Shown: positions 29,501-37,770 of the stretch, piece after piece
Position numbering within the stretch: position 1 is the first letter of the stretch
Layout: each line of letters begins with the position of its first letter
DNA from: Dietzia sp. B32
Lineage (GTDB): Bacteria > Actinomycetota > Actinomycetes > Mycobacteriales > Mycobacteriaceae
Assembly (NCBI RefSeq): GCF_024732245.1
Contig: NZ_CP093845.1
Span: forward strand, 992,001-1,056,000
DNA: 64,000 nt
Direction: 5' to 3'
Position numbers and translations under genes: made by a program
The notes under the pieces: model-generated
Databases searched by the model: none
The model's input: only the letters and a program-made list of their open reading frames with translations
Told to the model about the DNA's origin: nothing

Positions 29501-31192
29501 GCGGGCGGCCTTCTCGCCCACCATGAACACGCCGAACAACCCGCGGTCCGGGATGGTGCCGCCCGAGGTGACGGCGAGACGCTGGGCGCCGGGACGGCCG
29601 GTGAGTGTGCCCGCGTCGCGGTCCCAGACGAGCCGCGGCCGCAACTCCGCGAAGTCGGCGGACGGATACTTGCCGGCGAGCATGTCGAGCGTGGCCTCGA
29701 ACGCGGGCCGCGGAAGCCCCTGATACGGGGCCGTGCGCCGGACGGCCGAGAACCACTCCTCGACGTCGATCGGCTCCAGCGCGCACGCCGCCACCGTCTG
29801 CTGGGCCAGGACGTCGAGGGGGTTGGCGATGACCGACAACTCCTCGATCGCGCCCTCGAGCATCCGCTCGACGGTCACCGCGCTGTGCACCAGATCTGCG
29901 CGGTGCTTGGGGAACACCACCGCCCGGGAGACCTCGCCGACCTGGTGGCCCGCGCGACCGACGCGCTGCAGCCCCGACGCCACCGACGGCGGCGACTCGA
30001 CCTGGATGACCAGGTCCACCGCGCCCATGTCGATGCCCAACTCGAGAGACGAGGTGGCCACCACCGCCCGGAGTCGGCCCGATTTCAGGGCGTCCTCGAT
30101 GAGTGCCCGGCGCTCCTTGGACACCGACCCGTGGTGGGCCATCGCCAACTCGGGCGGCGCCCCCCGCGAGACCTCCGAGGGCACCATCACCTGGGCGGGC
30201 GGCCGGGCCGGGGGCGCGGGCAGGGACCCGGGATCGGTGTCCTCGGCGTGGATCTCGTTGAGCCTCGCGGTGAGTCGCTCGGCCAGGCGGCGGGAGTTGA
30301 CGAACACGATCGTCGAACGGTGTGCGGTGACCAGGTCCACCACCTGCCGCTCGACGTGCGGCCAGATCGATCCCTGTCCCGGCGTGCCCGGTGGGGCGGA
30401 CACCTCCGGCGCCGACGCCGACAGGTCCGCCATGTCCTCGACCGGAACCCGGACGGACAACTCGAAGCGCTTGTCCGATCGCGGTGCCACCACGGTGACC
30501 GGGCGCTCGCCCGCCAGGAATCTGGCCACCTCGGAGTGCGGCCGGACCGTCGCCGACAAACCCACCCGCTGCGCGGGCGCATCGAGCATCTCGTCCAGCC
30601 GCTCCAGGCTCAGCGCGAGGTGCGCCCCGCGCTTGCTTCCGGCGACCGCGTGGATCTCGTCGATGATGACCGTGTCCACGCCCGTCAGGGTCTCGCGGGC
30701 CGCCGAGGTCAGGAGCAGGAACAGCGACTCGGGCGTGGTGACGAGGACGTGCGGGGGCCTGGCGCGCTGGCGCCGCCGTTCGTCCGGCGGGGTGTCGCCG
30801 GTCCGGATCCCGACAGTCACGTCCGGCGTCTGTACGCCCAGCGCCGCGGCCTCCCGGGCGATCCCCGCGAGCGGCGCCCGGAGATTCCGCTCGACGTCGA
30901 CCGCCAGGGCCTTGAGCGGGGAGATGTAGAGGACGCGGGTGCCGGGCCCGGACGCCCGGGTGCTCGCGATGGAGCCTCCCGGATCGGGTTCGCTCGGGCC
31001 CAGGAGCAGCCCGTCGAGCGCGGCGAGGAACGCCGACAACGTCTTGCCGGAACCCGTGGGCGCCACGACCAGGGTGTGCGCACCGCCGGCGAGCGCCGCC
31101 CACGCGCCGGACTGCGCGGCGGTGGGCTCGCCGAACGCGCCACGGAACCAGGAGACGGTGGCCGGGTGGAACCGGTCCAGGGCGACGGACAT
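26504..31192 (-). CDS. lhr: Lhr-family ATP-dependent DNA helicase
   Basis: A 1562-residue superfamily 2 helicase, the full-length Lhr type of actinobacteria. The N-terminal core (about 1-860) has VAPTGSGKTLSAFLAALD (motif I), IIDEIHAVAGSKRGAH (motif II), VGLSATVRP (motif III) and QRVGRAGHQVG (motif VI), followed by the winged-helix and Lhr-specific domains. The long C-terminal part is a tetramerising region in mycobacterial Lhr. It unwinds 3'-5' on DNA or DNA:RNA and is induced by DNA damage in mycobacteria. The ATG at 31192 fits the family start MSVALDRFHPATVSWF; upstream in-frame sequence is antisense to cysQ. It is near nei2 as in Rv3296-Rv3297. Confidence 0.95.
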   Translation of the reverse strand: MSVALDRFHPATVSWFRGAFGEPTAAQSGAWAALAGGAHTLVVAPTGSGKTLSAFLAALDGLLLGPSEPDPGGSIASTRASGPGTRVLYISPLKALAVDVERNLRAPLAGIAREAAALGVQTPDVTVGIRTGDTPPDERRRQRARPPHVLVTTPESLFLLLTSAARETLTGVDTVIIDEIHAVAGSKRGAHLALSLERLDEMLDAPAQRVGLSATVRPHSEVARFLAGERPVTVVAPRSDKRFELSVRVPVEDMADLSASAPEVSAPPGTPGQGSIWPHVERQVVDLVTAHRSTIVFVNSRRLAERLTARLNEIHAEDTDPGSLPAPPARPPAQVMVPSEVSRGAPPELAMAHHGSVSKERRALIEDALKSGRLRAVVATSSLELGIDMGAVDLVIQVESPPSVASGLQRVGRAGHQVGEVSRAVVFPKHRADLVHSAVTVERMLEGAIEELSVIANPLDVLAQQTVAACALEPIDVEEWFSAVRRTAPYQGLPRPAFEATLDMLAGKYPSADFAELRPRLVWDRDAGTLTGRPGAQRLAVTSGGTIPDRGLFGVFMVGEKAARVGELDEEMVYESRVGDVFALGASSWRVEEITHDRVLVTPAPGGTGRLPFWLGDDQGRPAELGRALGGFLREVAGGTDAEVAARLDSAGLDTNAATNLRRFLTEQREATGHVPSDTTLVVERFRDEVGDWRVVLHSPFGARVHWPWAEAVRARLAAAHGFDAVPVVSDDGIILRVPDMGDDGEASARPGAETFAIGAEEAVDLVTRHVGGSALFASRFRECSARALLFPRLDPGRRAPLWQQRQKSAQLLDVARRYPDFPMILEAVRECLQDVYDVPALERILNEIASRTVRIVEVDTPGASPFAQSLLFDYVGAFLYEGDSPLAEKRAAALAIDPSLLGQLLGRVELRELLDIEVLDSIERRLQHLEPERAARDAEAVVDLLRLLGPLTAAEIAARSADPAAVPAWLDSLAEAWRVVTVEHSGRTWWAGVEDVARLRDGLGVPPPPGVPSAFLGDVDDPLGELIRRFARTHGPFTVDAVAERFGLGVAVARGVLDRLTSSGVLLAGEFRPGSTGPEWCDAEVLRHIRRRSLAALRSQIEPVSHSALGRFLPGWQSLGTGAGAESGVDGVLAVIEQLDGLALPASALEPLVLALRVRDYSPTMLDELLAGGEVIWSGRGRAGSRDGWVSLHPADSAGATLPLDRPQPEGPVHLAVVDSLRGGALFFRDIVARVKEATAPTDTITEAVVRDALWDLVWDGVVTNDTLAPLRAVLAGGGSSGSGTAHRSPRASARPRRARLGRTTMAQLNGAVAAGTRTPPVLAGRWSLVPEPVTDATLRAHAWAETLLLRHGVVTRGAVEAEEIPGGFAAVYKVLAQMEDSGRCRRGYFVDGLGAAQFAAGNTIDRLRTFDDTADEAHWPSGADDPTVRVLAATDPANPYGAALPWPAASPSGDGATGGEGTGNGSGHRPGRKAGALVVLVDGVCVLFVERGGRTVLVLDDRDGAVPLAATALAETVKAGAVGPLTVTTLGGEPVHTSPHASAFEAAGFGITPKGLRIRR

Positions 31193-31246
31193 GAACTCAT
31201 GATGTCGTACGCCTACGACACGCGCCGTGACACGCCGACCGCTCCG

Positions 31247-31252
31247 TAGAGT
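31247..31252 (+). promoter_or_regulatory. Leaderless promoter -10 (TAGAGT) of cysQ
   Basis: TAGAGT ends 6 nt before the ATG at 31259. The 66-nt gap also serves divergent lhr. Confidence 0.55.
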
Positions 31253-31258
31253 GGCGGC

Positions 31259-32008
31259 ATGCGCGATCTCGATGACCACGACCTGGCCTCCCACCTCGCC
31301 CACGGCATCGGGGACATCGTCCGGGGCACCCGCGCGGGCGGCCTGCTGCACGGCCGTTCGCTCGCCCGGGTGGCCAACGAGGTCGCCCAGAACTGGACCG
31401 ACGAGGTGCTCGCGGTGCACCGTCCGGACGACGGGACACTCTCCGAGGGCGTCGCCGACGACCGCAGTCGGCTCAGCAGGTCTCGGGTGTGGATCATCGA
31501 CGTGATCGACGGCACCAAGGAGTTCTCCACCGGCCGGTCCGACTGGTCGGTACACGTGGCGCTCGTCGTGGACGGCCACCCCACCGTCGCCGCGGTCGGA
31601 CTCCCCGACGCCGGCCGGGTCTTCCGCTCGGACCAGGTCGACCACGTCGACGGCCCGCACTCCGGGACCATGGTCATCAGTCGGAACAACCCGCCCGCCG
31701 GGATCCACGAGGTCGCCGATGAACTCGGGCTGCACGTACGGCCGATGGGTTCGGCCGGCGCCAAGATGCTCTCCGTGCTCCTCGGCGACGCCGACGTCTA
31801 CCTCCACGCCGGTGGGCAGAACGAGTGGGACCAGGCGGCGCCCGTCGGCGTGGCGTTGGCCGCCGGGCTGCACGCCTCCCGGATCGACGGGTCACCCCTC
31901 GAGTTCAACAAGTCCGACACCTACTCCCCCGACATCCTGGTGTGCCGCCCCGATCTCACGGAGAAGGTGCTGACCGTGACGGCGGGTCACCCGGTCTGGA
32001 CGGCGTGA
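31259..32008 (+). CDS. cysQ: 3'(2'),5'-bisphosphate nucleotidase CysQ
   Basis: A 249-residue Mg-dependent phosphatase of the inositol monophosphatase fold that removes PAP, the by-product of sulfate assimilation. The metal motif WIIDVIDGTKEFSTG is present (Asp-x2-Asp-Gly-Thr), and EWDQAAPVGVALAAG supplies the last ligand. In the usual Glu-Glu motif the second Glu is Gly64 (SEG). The first Glu, the expected direct ligand, is kept as Glu63. Fructose-1,6-bisphosphatase or inositol phosphatase side activities are known for this family. Confidence 0.88.
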   Translation: MRDLDDHDLASHLAHGIGDIVRGTRAGGLLHGRSLARVANEVAQNWTDEVLAVHRPDDGTLSEGVADDRSRLSRSRVWIIDVIDGTKEFSTGRSDWSVHVALVVDGHPTVAAVGLPDAGRVFRSDQVDHVDGPHSGTMVISRNNPPAGIHEVADELGLHVRPMGSAGAKMLSVLLGDADVYLHAGGQNEWDQAAPVGVALAAGLHASRIDGSPLEFNKSDTYSPDILVCRPDLTEKVLTVTAGHPVWTA

Positions 32009-32022
32009 ACGGACAGCTTGAG

Positions 32023-32028
32023 TAGACT
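32023..32028 (+). promoter_or_regulatory. Leaderless promoter -10 (TAGACT) of thyA
   Basis: TAGACT ends 8 nt before the ATG at 32037, which decides that start over the TTG at 32028. Confidence 0.55.
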
Positions 32029-32036
32029 TGAGCGCC

Positions 32037-32837
<801 letters not shown>

Positions 32838-32851
32838 CCCGGCGGGCGGCG

Positions 32852-33364
32852 GTGACGGTGCGGATGGTGTGGGCGCAGGCCCGCGACGCGGTGATCGGTG
32901 ACGGCCGCGACATGCCGTGGCACATCCCCGAGGACCTCGCGTTCTTCAAGCAGGCCACCACCGGGCGGCCCGTCGTGATGGGCCGGGCCACGTGGGAGTC
33001 GATCCCGGAGCGGTTCCGTCCCCTACCCGGTCGTCGCAACATCGTGTGCACCCGTGACCCCGACTGGTCGGCGGAGGGGGCCGAGCGGGCCGGGTCGGTG
33101 GAGGCCGCCCTGGAACTGGCGGGTCCGGACGCCGCGGTGATGGGCGGCGGTCAAATCTACGCGGCGGCGCTGTCCGCGGCGGACGAGTGCCTGGTCACCG
33201 AGATCGACGCCGACGCGCCGGGCACCGTGCTGGCGCCCGAACTGGGCGACGCCTGGGAGCTGGTCGAGGTCGGCGAGTGGATCACCGATCCACGGAGTCG
33301 GGTCGAGGGGTACGACGACGAGGTGCGGCACCGACACACCGTGTGGCGTCGCCGGCAGCGCTGA
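32852..33364 (+). CDS. folA: Dihydrofolate reductase
   Basis: A 170-residue NADPH-dependent DHFR that regenerates tetrahydrofolate. It opens VRMVWAQARDAVIGDGRDMPWHIPEDL, with the catalytic acid in the PEDL segment, and has GRPVVMGRATWESIP and AVMGGGQIYAAAL. The GTG start is 14 nt after thyA; the in-frame ATG at 32864 is possible but would clip the first beta strand. It converges on the DUF1707 gene. Confidence 0.96.
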   Translation: MTVRMVWAQARDAVIGDGRDMPWHIPEDLAFFKQATTGRPVVMGRATWESIPERFRPLPGRRNIVCTRDPDWSAEGAERAGSVEAALELAGPDAAVMGGGQIYAAALSAADECLVTEIDADAPGTVLAPELGDAWELVEVGEWITDPRSRVEGYDDEVRHRHTVWRRRQR

Positions 33365-33401
33365 ACCGGCCGGGACCGCGCCAACTGGAACCACTTGCCG
33401 G

Positions 33402-34010
33402 CTAGAACCACTTCCACGTCTTGGGGATCTTCTCCCCCGCTGCGAGGATCTTGATCTTGGCCGTGGCCATGAACCCGTTGATCTCGATATCCAGGTGTGG
33501 GCCGCCGTGGACGTCGTAGCGTCCCTCGTCGATCTTCAGTTCGCTCATGGTCCGGTTGCCGGTGATCGACACTGACACCCCGGGCGGGAGCAGGATCTTC
33601 GCGTTGGCGCCCCACAGGTCCACCTGGAGGTGGGTCCGTGGGCGGTCGACGACGGCCTCCCGGGCGTCGAGGTAGATCTCACCGAGCCAGGACGTCAGTC
33701 GGTAGTCGTCCGGCAGCATCCAGCGCCCCTCGCGCTTGAGCGTGTCGAAGACAGAGGTCCTCTTCTGGCTCTCGTCGACCGTGATCGCGCTGCCGGGCCG
33801 GGTGGCCGGCGGGCGGGACTGCTGTGCGGGGCCGGGCCGATCGGCGGGGAGACCGCTCAGTGCCACGTCGAGTTCGGCGGGGCAGGTCGCGGCCCAGATC
33901 TTGGCGGCGCGGTCCGAGAACTCGGCGAGCGACAGCTCACCACGCCCCACCATCGCCTCGAGTCGCCGCTGCGCCAGGGTCCGCGGGTCGTTGTCCTGCT
34001 CCGGGTTCAT
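33402..34010 (-). CDS. DUF1707 domain protein with LiaF-like C-terminal region
   Basis: A 202-residue protein. The N-terminal DUF1707 domain (about 8-60, RTLAQRRLEAMVGRGELSLAEFSDRAAKIWAA) is a small actinobacterial domain of unknown role often joined to membrane or cell-wall stress modules. After a Pro-rich linker, the C-terminal half is beta-rich (QVDLWGANAKILLPPGVSVSITG), like the cell-wall-active-antibiotics-response (LiaF) domain. No transmembrane segment is seen. It starts 13 nt after the DUF302 gene and may be in its operon. Confidence 0.8.
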   Translation of the reverse strand: MNPEQDNDPRTLAQRRLEAMVGRGELSLAEFSDRAAKIWAATCPAELDVALSGLPADRPGPAQQSRPPATRPGSAITVDESQKRTSVFDTLKREGRWMLPDDYRLTSWLGEIYLDAREAVVDRPRTHLQVDLWGANAKILLPPGVSVSITGNRTMSELKIDEGRYDVHGGPHLDIEINGFMATAKIKILAAGEKIPKTWKWF

Positions 34011-34023
34011 GCCCCCAGGTTAC

Positions 34024-34410
34024 TCAGCGCGTGAGGTCCTTCATCATCGAGCGCATGTCGGCTGCCAGTTCGTCGGCCAGGTCCTGGAGGCCACCGGAGA
34101 TGACCTGCGAGAGGAGATCCGGATTCTGCGCCTCGATCACGCAGCCGCCGCCGGACTCGCGGATGACCACGTTGCACGGGATCATCAGGGCCACGTCCTT
34201 GCTCACGTCGAAGGCCTTCCCCGCGAACCCGGGGTTGCAGGCGCCGAGGATGAGGACGCGCTCGATGTCCTTGTCGATCTTGTTCTTCAGGGTGGCCGTG
34301 AAGTCGATCTCGTGGAGGATCCCGAATCCACGATCGGCGAGCGCTGCCCGGGTCGCCTCGACCGCCTCGTCGAACTCCATCTCGGTGTACGTGCCGATTC
34401 CGATGTCCAT
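34024..34410 (-). CDS. DUF302 family protein
   Basis: A 128-residue protein matching DUF302, a small alpha/beta domain family of unknown function. Segments FDEAVEATRAALADRGFGILHEIDFTATLKNK and LGACNPGFAGKAFDVSKDVALMIPCNVVIRE match its core, and conserved Cys lie in GACNP and IPCN. It follows the CsoR-like regulator by 91 nt on the same strand. In other bacteria DUF302 genes often sit beside CsoR-family regulators and sulfur-handling genes, which suggests a link to thiol or sulfur redox stress. Confidence 0.82.
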   Translation of the reverse strand: MDIGIGTYTEMEFDEAVEATRAALADRGFGILHEIDFTATLKNKIDKDIERVLILGACNPGFAGKAFDVSKDVALMIPCNVVIRESGGGCVIEAQNPDLLSQVISGGLQDLADELAADMRSMMKDLTR

Positions 34411-34501
34411 GTCGACTACCTCCGATGTCTCGTTGGTGCTTGGTGCCGTCGGTTTTGGTCTCCGGTGTCGTCACCCAGCCTGCCATGCGGCCGGGCGGTG
34501 G

Positions 34502-34828
34502 TCAGGCGAGCGAGAGGAACAGTTTCTCGAGTTCGGGCAGGTCGACCCCGTCCGCCCCGGGTTCGCCGTCGCGGGCGATGCACTCCTGGATGTTCTCGCT
34601 GATGATCTTGAACCCCGCACGGTCCAGCGCCTTGGACACCGCCGCGAGCTGGGTGACGATCTCCTTGCACGAGCGCTCCTGCTCGACCATGTCGATCACC
34701 GCGTTGAGCTGGCCACGCGCCCGGCGGAGCCGGTTGAGGACCTGCTGGCGGGGCTCGGACGCGGCCCTTTCGGGCACCGCCCGGTCGGGCACAGCTTTCA
34801 CGGACTCTGCTCGTTCGGTTTCCGACAT
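34502..34828 (-). CDS. CsoR-family repressor with CstR-like Cys/Asn/Cys pattern
   Basis: A 108-residue all-helical DUF156 repressor with a 25-residue unstructured start. By spacing, Cys54 and Cys83 correspond to Cu-binding Cys36 and Cys65 of M. tuberculosis CsoR (both 29 apart), but the His61 position is Asn79. Loss of that His with both Cys kept is the pattern of persulfide sensors such as CstR, not copper sensors. Two copies of the operator core lie 59-91 nt upstream. The ATG follows GAGAGGA. A copper role cannot be fully excluded. Confidence 0.85.
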   Translation of the reverse strand: MSETERAESVKAVPDRAVPERAASEPRQQVLNRLRRARGQLNAVIDMVEQERSCKEIVTQLAAVSKALDRAGFKIISENIQECIARDGEPGADGVDLPELEKLFLSLA

Positions 34829-34886
34829 CGTCGTTCCTCTCGTGGATCGCTGATGGTCTCGGATGGTGAAGGCGGACTGACGCGAG

Positions 34887-34933
34887 ACCCCCGTGGGTCC
34901 ACCGGATGCCTCCAGTGTACCCACGGGGGTATA
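34887..34933 (-). promoter_or_regulatory. Twin CsoR-family operators in inverted orientation
   Basis: ACCCCCGTGGGT (34887-34898) and its exact reverse complement ACCCACGGGGGT (34919-34930) are centred 32 nt apart, about three helical turns. The outer copy extends to TACCCACGGGGGTATA, a TACCC-N4-GGGTA dyad of the CsoR-family type. A TACACT -10 (34914-34919) on the minus strand overlaps it. The two copies could also pair as a 16-bp hairpin in the mRNA leader. Confidence 0.6.
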
Positions 34934-34971
34934 TTTGCGCGAGTGCCGGTTCGGGCCGGCCCGGCTGACGC

Positions 34972-36093
34972 TCAGTCGTCGTGGACGATGATCCCGCGGA
35001 CCATCCCCTCGCCGCCCTTCTCCATGATCTCGTAGCCCTCGTTGACCTGGTCCAGCGTGAAGCGATGCGTGATCAGCTCGTCCAGCTTGAGCTGCTTCTC
35101 GTCCCACAGCCGCAGGATGTTGGGGATGTCGTGGAAAGCGTTCGCGGAGCCGAAGAGTGAGCCCTTGATGACCTTCTCGTACTGCGAGACGAACAGCCCG
35201 GGCAGGGTGATGGACTGGTTGTCGAGGCCACCCATGGAGGTCAGGACCACGACGCCGCGCTTGCCGACCATGTCGGTCGCGTCGGCGGTGACCTTCGCGT
35301 CGGCCACCCCGATGGTGATGATGGCCTTCTCCGCCATCGTGCCCCAGGTCAGCCCCGGGAGCTCGGCCTTGGCCTCGTCCACGTCCGTGTAGACGTGGGT
35401 GGCGCCGAACTCCTTGGCCTTGGCCAGCTTCGACTCGTCGGTGTCGATGGCGAGGATGAAGCGCGCACCGGCGTGCTTGGCACCCTGGATGGCGTTGATC
35501 CCGATCCCGCCGATACCGAAGACGACGACGGTGTCGCCGGCCCGGACGTCGGCCGAGTAGACGGCGGAACCCCAGCCGGTGGTGACGCCACAGCCGACCA
35601 GCGCCGCCACCTCGAAGGGAATCCAGTCCTGGACCTTGACCACCGAGTTCATGTTGGCCACGGTGTACTGCGAGAACGTCCCCAGGGTGCACATGGCACC
35701 GGCGGTCTCGCCGTTGTCCAGCTTGAACGGGTAGCGGCCGTCGGCCATCTCACCGATGGTGCCGTTGAGGCCGCCGTCGCAGAGGTTGGTCATGCCGCGC
35801 GCACAGGCCGAACACTTGCCACAGGCGGGGATGAAGGACCCCACGACGTGGTCACCGGGCTGGACGTGGGTGACGCCCTCGCCGACAGCCTCGACGACGC
35901 CCGCCCCCTCGTGACCCCCGACGATCGGCAGGCGACCGGGCAGGTCGCCGCTGGTGATGTGCAGGTCGGAGTGGCAGAGTCCGGCGACCTTCCACTTGAC
36001 GAGCACCTCGCCGAAGTTCGGTCCGTCGAGCTCGGCCTCGACGATCTCGAACGGCTTGCCGAGCTCGCGGGCGATGGCGGCCTTGGTCTTCAA
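34972..36093 (-). CDS. NDMA-dependent (nicotinoprotein-type) zinc alcohol dehydrogenase
   Basis: A 373-residue medium-chain zinc dehydrogenase oxidising primary alcohols to aldehydes. Catalytic zinc ligands are in CHSDLH and GGHEGAG; the structural zinc site is CGKCSACARGMTNLC; the nucleotide loop is GIGGIGINAIQGAK. The sequence is closest, from memory, to the Rxyl_3153-type NDMA-dependent dehydrogenases, which keep NAD(H) bound and pass electrons to mycofactocin. The mft operon begins under 2 kb away, supporting this. The TTG start is chosen because GGAGGG lies 7 nt upstream. A GAACACGTTC-like dyad lies 40 nt upstream. Confidence 0.85.
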   Translation of the reverse strand: MKTKAAIARELGKPFEIVEAELDGPNFGEVLVKWKVAGLCHSDLHITSGDLPGRLPIVGGHEGAGVVEAVGEGVTHVQPGDHVVGSFIPACGKCSACARGMTNLCDGGLNGTIGEMADGRYPFKLDNGETAGAMCTLGTFSQYTVANMNSVVKVQDWIPFEVAALVGCGVTTGWGSAVYSADVRAGDTVVVFGIGGIGINAIQGAKHAGARFILAIDTDESKLAKAKEFGATHVYTDVDEAKAELPGLTWGTMAEKAIITIGVADAKVTADATDMVGKRGVVVLTSMGGLDNQSITLPGLFVSQYEKVIKGSLFGSANAFHDIPNILRLWDEKQLKLDELITHRFTLDQVNEGYEIMEKGGEGMVRGIIVHDD

Positions 36094-36132
36094 TTGATCT
36101 CCCTCCGGGCGCGACGGGGCGAGACCCGTCAC

Positions 36133-36147
36133 TGAAACGTGTTCTAG
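36133..36147 (-). promoter_or_regulatory. KstR-like operator (GAACACGTTT core) before the alcohol dehydrogenase
   Basis: On the minus strand it reads CTAGAACACGTTTCA, close to the KstR consensus TAGAACACGTTCTA. It lies 40 nt upstream of the TTG start. Two related dyads are at 36189 and 37771. Confidence 0.4.
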
Positions 36148-36188
36148 CAACGTTAGCCCCATAGGTGAATTCCGTGGGGTGGTTACAA

Positions 36189-36198
36189 GAACGCGTTC
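36189..36198. promoter_or_regulatory. Perfect dyad GAACGCGTTC
   Basis: A 10-bp palindrome about 100 nt upstream of the alcohol dehydrogenase start. It shares the GAAC-N2-GTTC core with the sites at 36133 and 37771. Confidence 0.35.
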
Positions 36199-36252
36199 CA
36201 GTGCGGATACCCGTCGCGGTGACCGGTCAGGAGGCGCGAGCCGGGTCGCGGA

Positions 36253-36636
36253 TCAGGGCTGGGCGTCGCCCTGCTGCGCCTGGGCGTCCTCGACGGCCTT
36301 GCGGACCTCGTCCATGTCGAGCCCCTTGATCTGTTCGACCAGGTCGTCCAGTGCCTGCTCCGGGATCGCTCCCGAGTGGCGGAACACCGCGATGCCCTCG
36401 CGGAACGCCATGAGCGTCGGGATGGACTGGATCTGCAACATCGCCCCGAGCTGCTGCTCGGCGTCGGTGTCCACCTTGGCAAAGGTCACCTCGGGGTTCT
36501 TGCCCGAGACCTTCTCGAAGACCGGACCGAAGGCCTTGCACGGGCCACACCACTCGGCCCAGAAGTCCACCAGGACGATGTCGTTGTCGGTGACGGTCTT
36601 CTCGAACTCGGCGGTCGTGATGTCGACGGTGCTCAT
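36253..36636 (-). CDS. Thioredoxin
   Basis: A 127-residue cytosolic thiol reductase with the WCGPC active site near 30 (VDFWAEWCGPCKAFGPVF) and the cis-Pro segment QSIPTLMAFREG. The last 20 residues are an extra Gln/Asp-rich tail. The ATG is preceded by AGGAGGG. Upstream, at 36738-36753, lies an ATACCC-N4-GGGTAT dyad like that of the nearby CsoR-family gene, so it may belong to the same regulon. Candidate -10: TAGGCT at 36693-36698. No thioredoxin reductase is adjacent. Confidence 0.93.
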   Translation of the reverse strand: MSTVDITTAEFEKTVTDNDIVLVDFWAEWCGPCKAFGPVFEKVSGKNPEVTFAKVDTDAEQQLGAMLQIQSIPTLMAFREGIAVFRHSGAIPEQALDDLVEQIKGLDMDEVRKAVEDAQAQQGDAQP

Positions 36637-36737
36637 ACGAATGCCCTCCTAGCGCGGACGGGGCGACTCTCGTCCCGCCTCGTGTGGTCGCCAGCCTACG
36701 GACAGCCCGCGCCGGCGACGACCTTGCGCGTCAATCG

Positions 36738-36753
36738 ATACCCATGAGGGTAT
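36738..36753. promoter_or_regulatory. CsoR-family type operator dyad (ATACCC-N4-GGGTAT)
   Basis: A perfect 6+4+6 inverted repeat upstream of the thioredoxin gene. It has the same TACCC-N4-GGGTA architecture as the dyad at 34918-34933 upstream of the CsoR-like gene. It lies 40 nt upstream of the candidate thioredoxin -10. Confidence 0.5.
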
Positions 36754-36816
36754 GAATGCCCGCGTAGTCAGGGACAACGCCGTCGGGAGCGGGATATTCC
36801 CCGGGCACCCCCGCCG

Positions 36817-37734
36817 TCATGCTCCTGGGCGAGGCGGCGAGTCGAGGACCTCGGTGAGGAACTTCTCGAGCTGGTCGAGGAAGACGGCGTTGTCGTCCCC
36901 CGCCACCATGTGCCCGGCGTCGGGCACCTCCATCGTGTACGCGTGCGGGAGCAGCTCGCGCAGATGCCGCACGGACTCGTCGCTGACGATGTCGGATGCC
37001 GAGCCCCGGATGAGCAGGGTCGGCTGGGTGATGTGCGGGACGAGGTTCTCGAAGAAGGCGTTGCCCATCTCGGCGTTCTGGGCGGAGGCGCCTCCCGCGA
37101 ATCGGGGATCCCAGTGCCAGTGCCAGCGTCCGTCGTCCCGCATCCGCAGGTTCTTGCGCAGGCCCTCGGGGTTCGGCGGTCGCTTGCGCTGCGGCTGGTA
37201 GGCGGCGATCGCCTCGGCCGCCTCCTCGAGGCTCGCGAACCCGTCGAATCCGGAACGCATGAACTCCCCGACCCGCTCGACGCCCTTGGCCTCGAGCTTC
37301 GGGGTGACGTCCACCAACACGAGCGCGCGGGCGACGTCCTTGCCGGTGCCCAGCGAGAGCATCGCGGTCATCCCGCCGAGGGAGGCGCCGACGATCACCG
37401 GGCGCCGTGAGGGGAACCGCTCGGCGACGATCGCCTCGAGGTCGGCGGCCAGACGGTGGATGTCGTAGTCCCCCTCCGGATCCCAGTCGCTGTCCCCGTG
37501 ACCGCGGGCGTCCATCGCGGTGACCCTGTAGCCCTCCCCCGACAGCCGCCGCGCGGCGCGGCTCCACGCGTGCCGGGTCTGGGCACCTCCGTGCAGCATG
37601 AGGATCTCCTCGACCGGATCGAGTGCCTCTCCGGCCGGACCCGCCGGCTCCCACACCTCTCCGACCAGCGTCACTCCGCCGTCGCGTTCCACCGTGAACT
37701 GCCGTGGTTCGCAGATCGTCTCGGTCCTCGACAT
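36817..37734 (-). CDS. Alpha/beta hydrolase
   Basis: A 305-residue alpha/beta-fold hydrolase. The oxyanion segment is LMLHGGAQTRHAW, the nucleophile elbow is GASLGG, and the acid and histidine come from GSASDIVSDESV and DAGHMVAGDD. The cap region includes a Trp/His-rich stretch (RWHWHWDPRF). Related proteins include peroxidase-like and ester hydrolases; the substrate is unknown. The ATG at 37734 is chosen by family fit. A GAACGTGTTC dyad lies 37-46 nt upstream. The gene follows mftG by 56 nt on the same strand and may be co-transcribed with it. Confidence 0.85.
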   Translation of the reverse strand: MSRTETICEPRQFTVERDGGVTLVGEVWEPAGPAGEALDPVEEILMLHGGAQTRHAWSRAARRLSGEGYRVTAMDARGHGDSDWDPEGDYDIHRLAADLEAIVAERFPSRRPVIVGASLGGMTAMLSLGTGKDVARALVLVDVTPKLEAKGVERVGEFMRSGFDGFASLEEAAEAIAAYQPQRKRPPNPEGLRKNLRMRDDGRWHWHWDPRFAGGASAQNAEMGNAFFENLVPHITQPTLLIRGSASDIVSDESVRHLRELLPHAYTMEVPDAGHMVAGDDNAVFLDQLEKFLTEVLDSPPRPGA

Positions 37735-37770
37735 GTACGGGCCTCCCGGCAGTCGCCCACCCCGTCGGTG

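Noticed and set aside
31193-31873. N-terminal extension of Lhr to 31873
   Set aside because: The added residues are antisense to cysQ and lack family similarity. The Met at 31192 begins the conserved Lhr start.
34907-34960. A riboswitch between the alcohol dehydrogenase and the CsoR-like gene
   Set aside because: The hairpin consists of two protein-operator copies and there is no known riboswitch core.
36094-36162. ATG at 36162 as the alcohol dehydrogenase start
   Set aside because: It would put the operator-like dyad inside the gene and lacks a ribosome site. The TTG at 36093 has GGAGGG at good spacing and matches family length.
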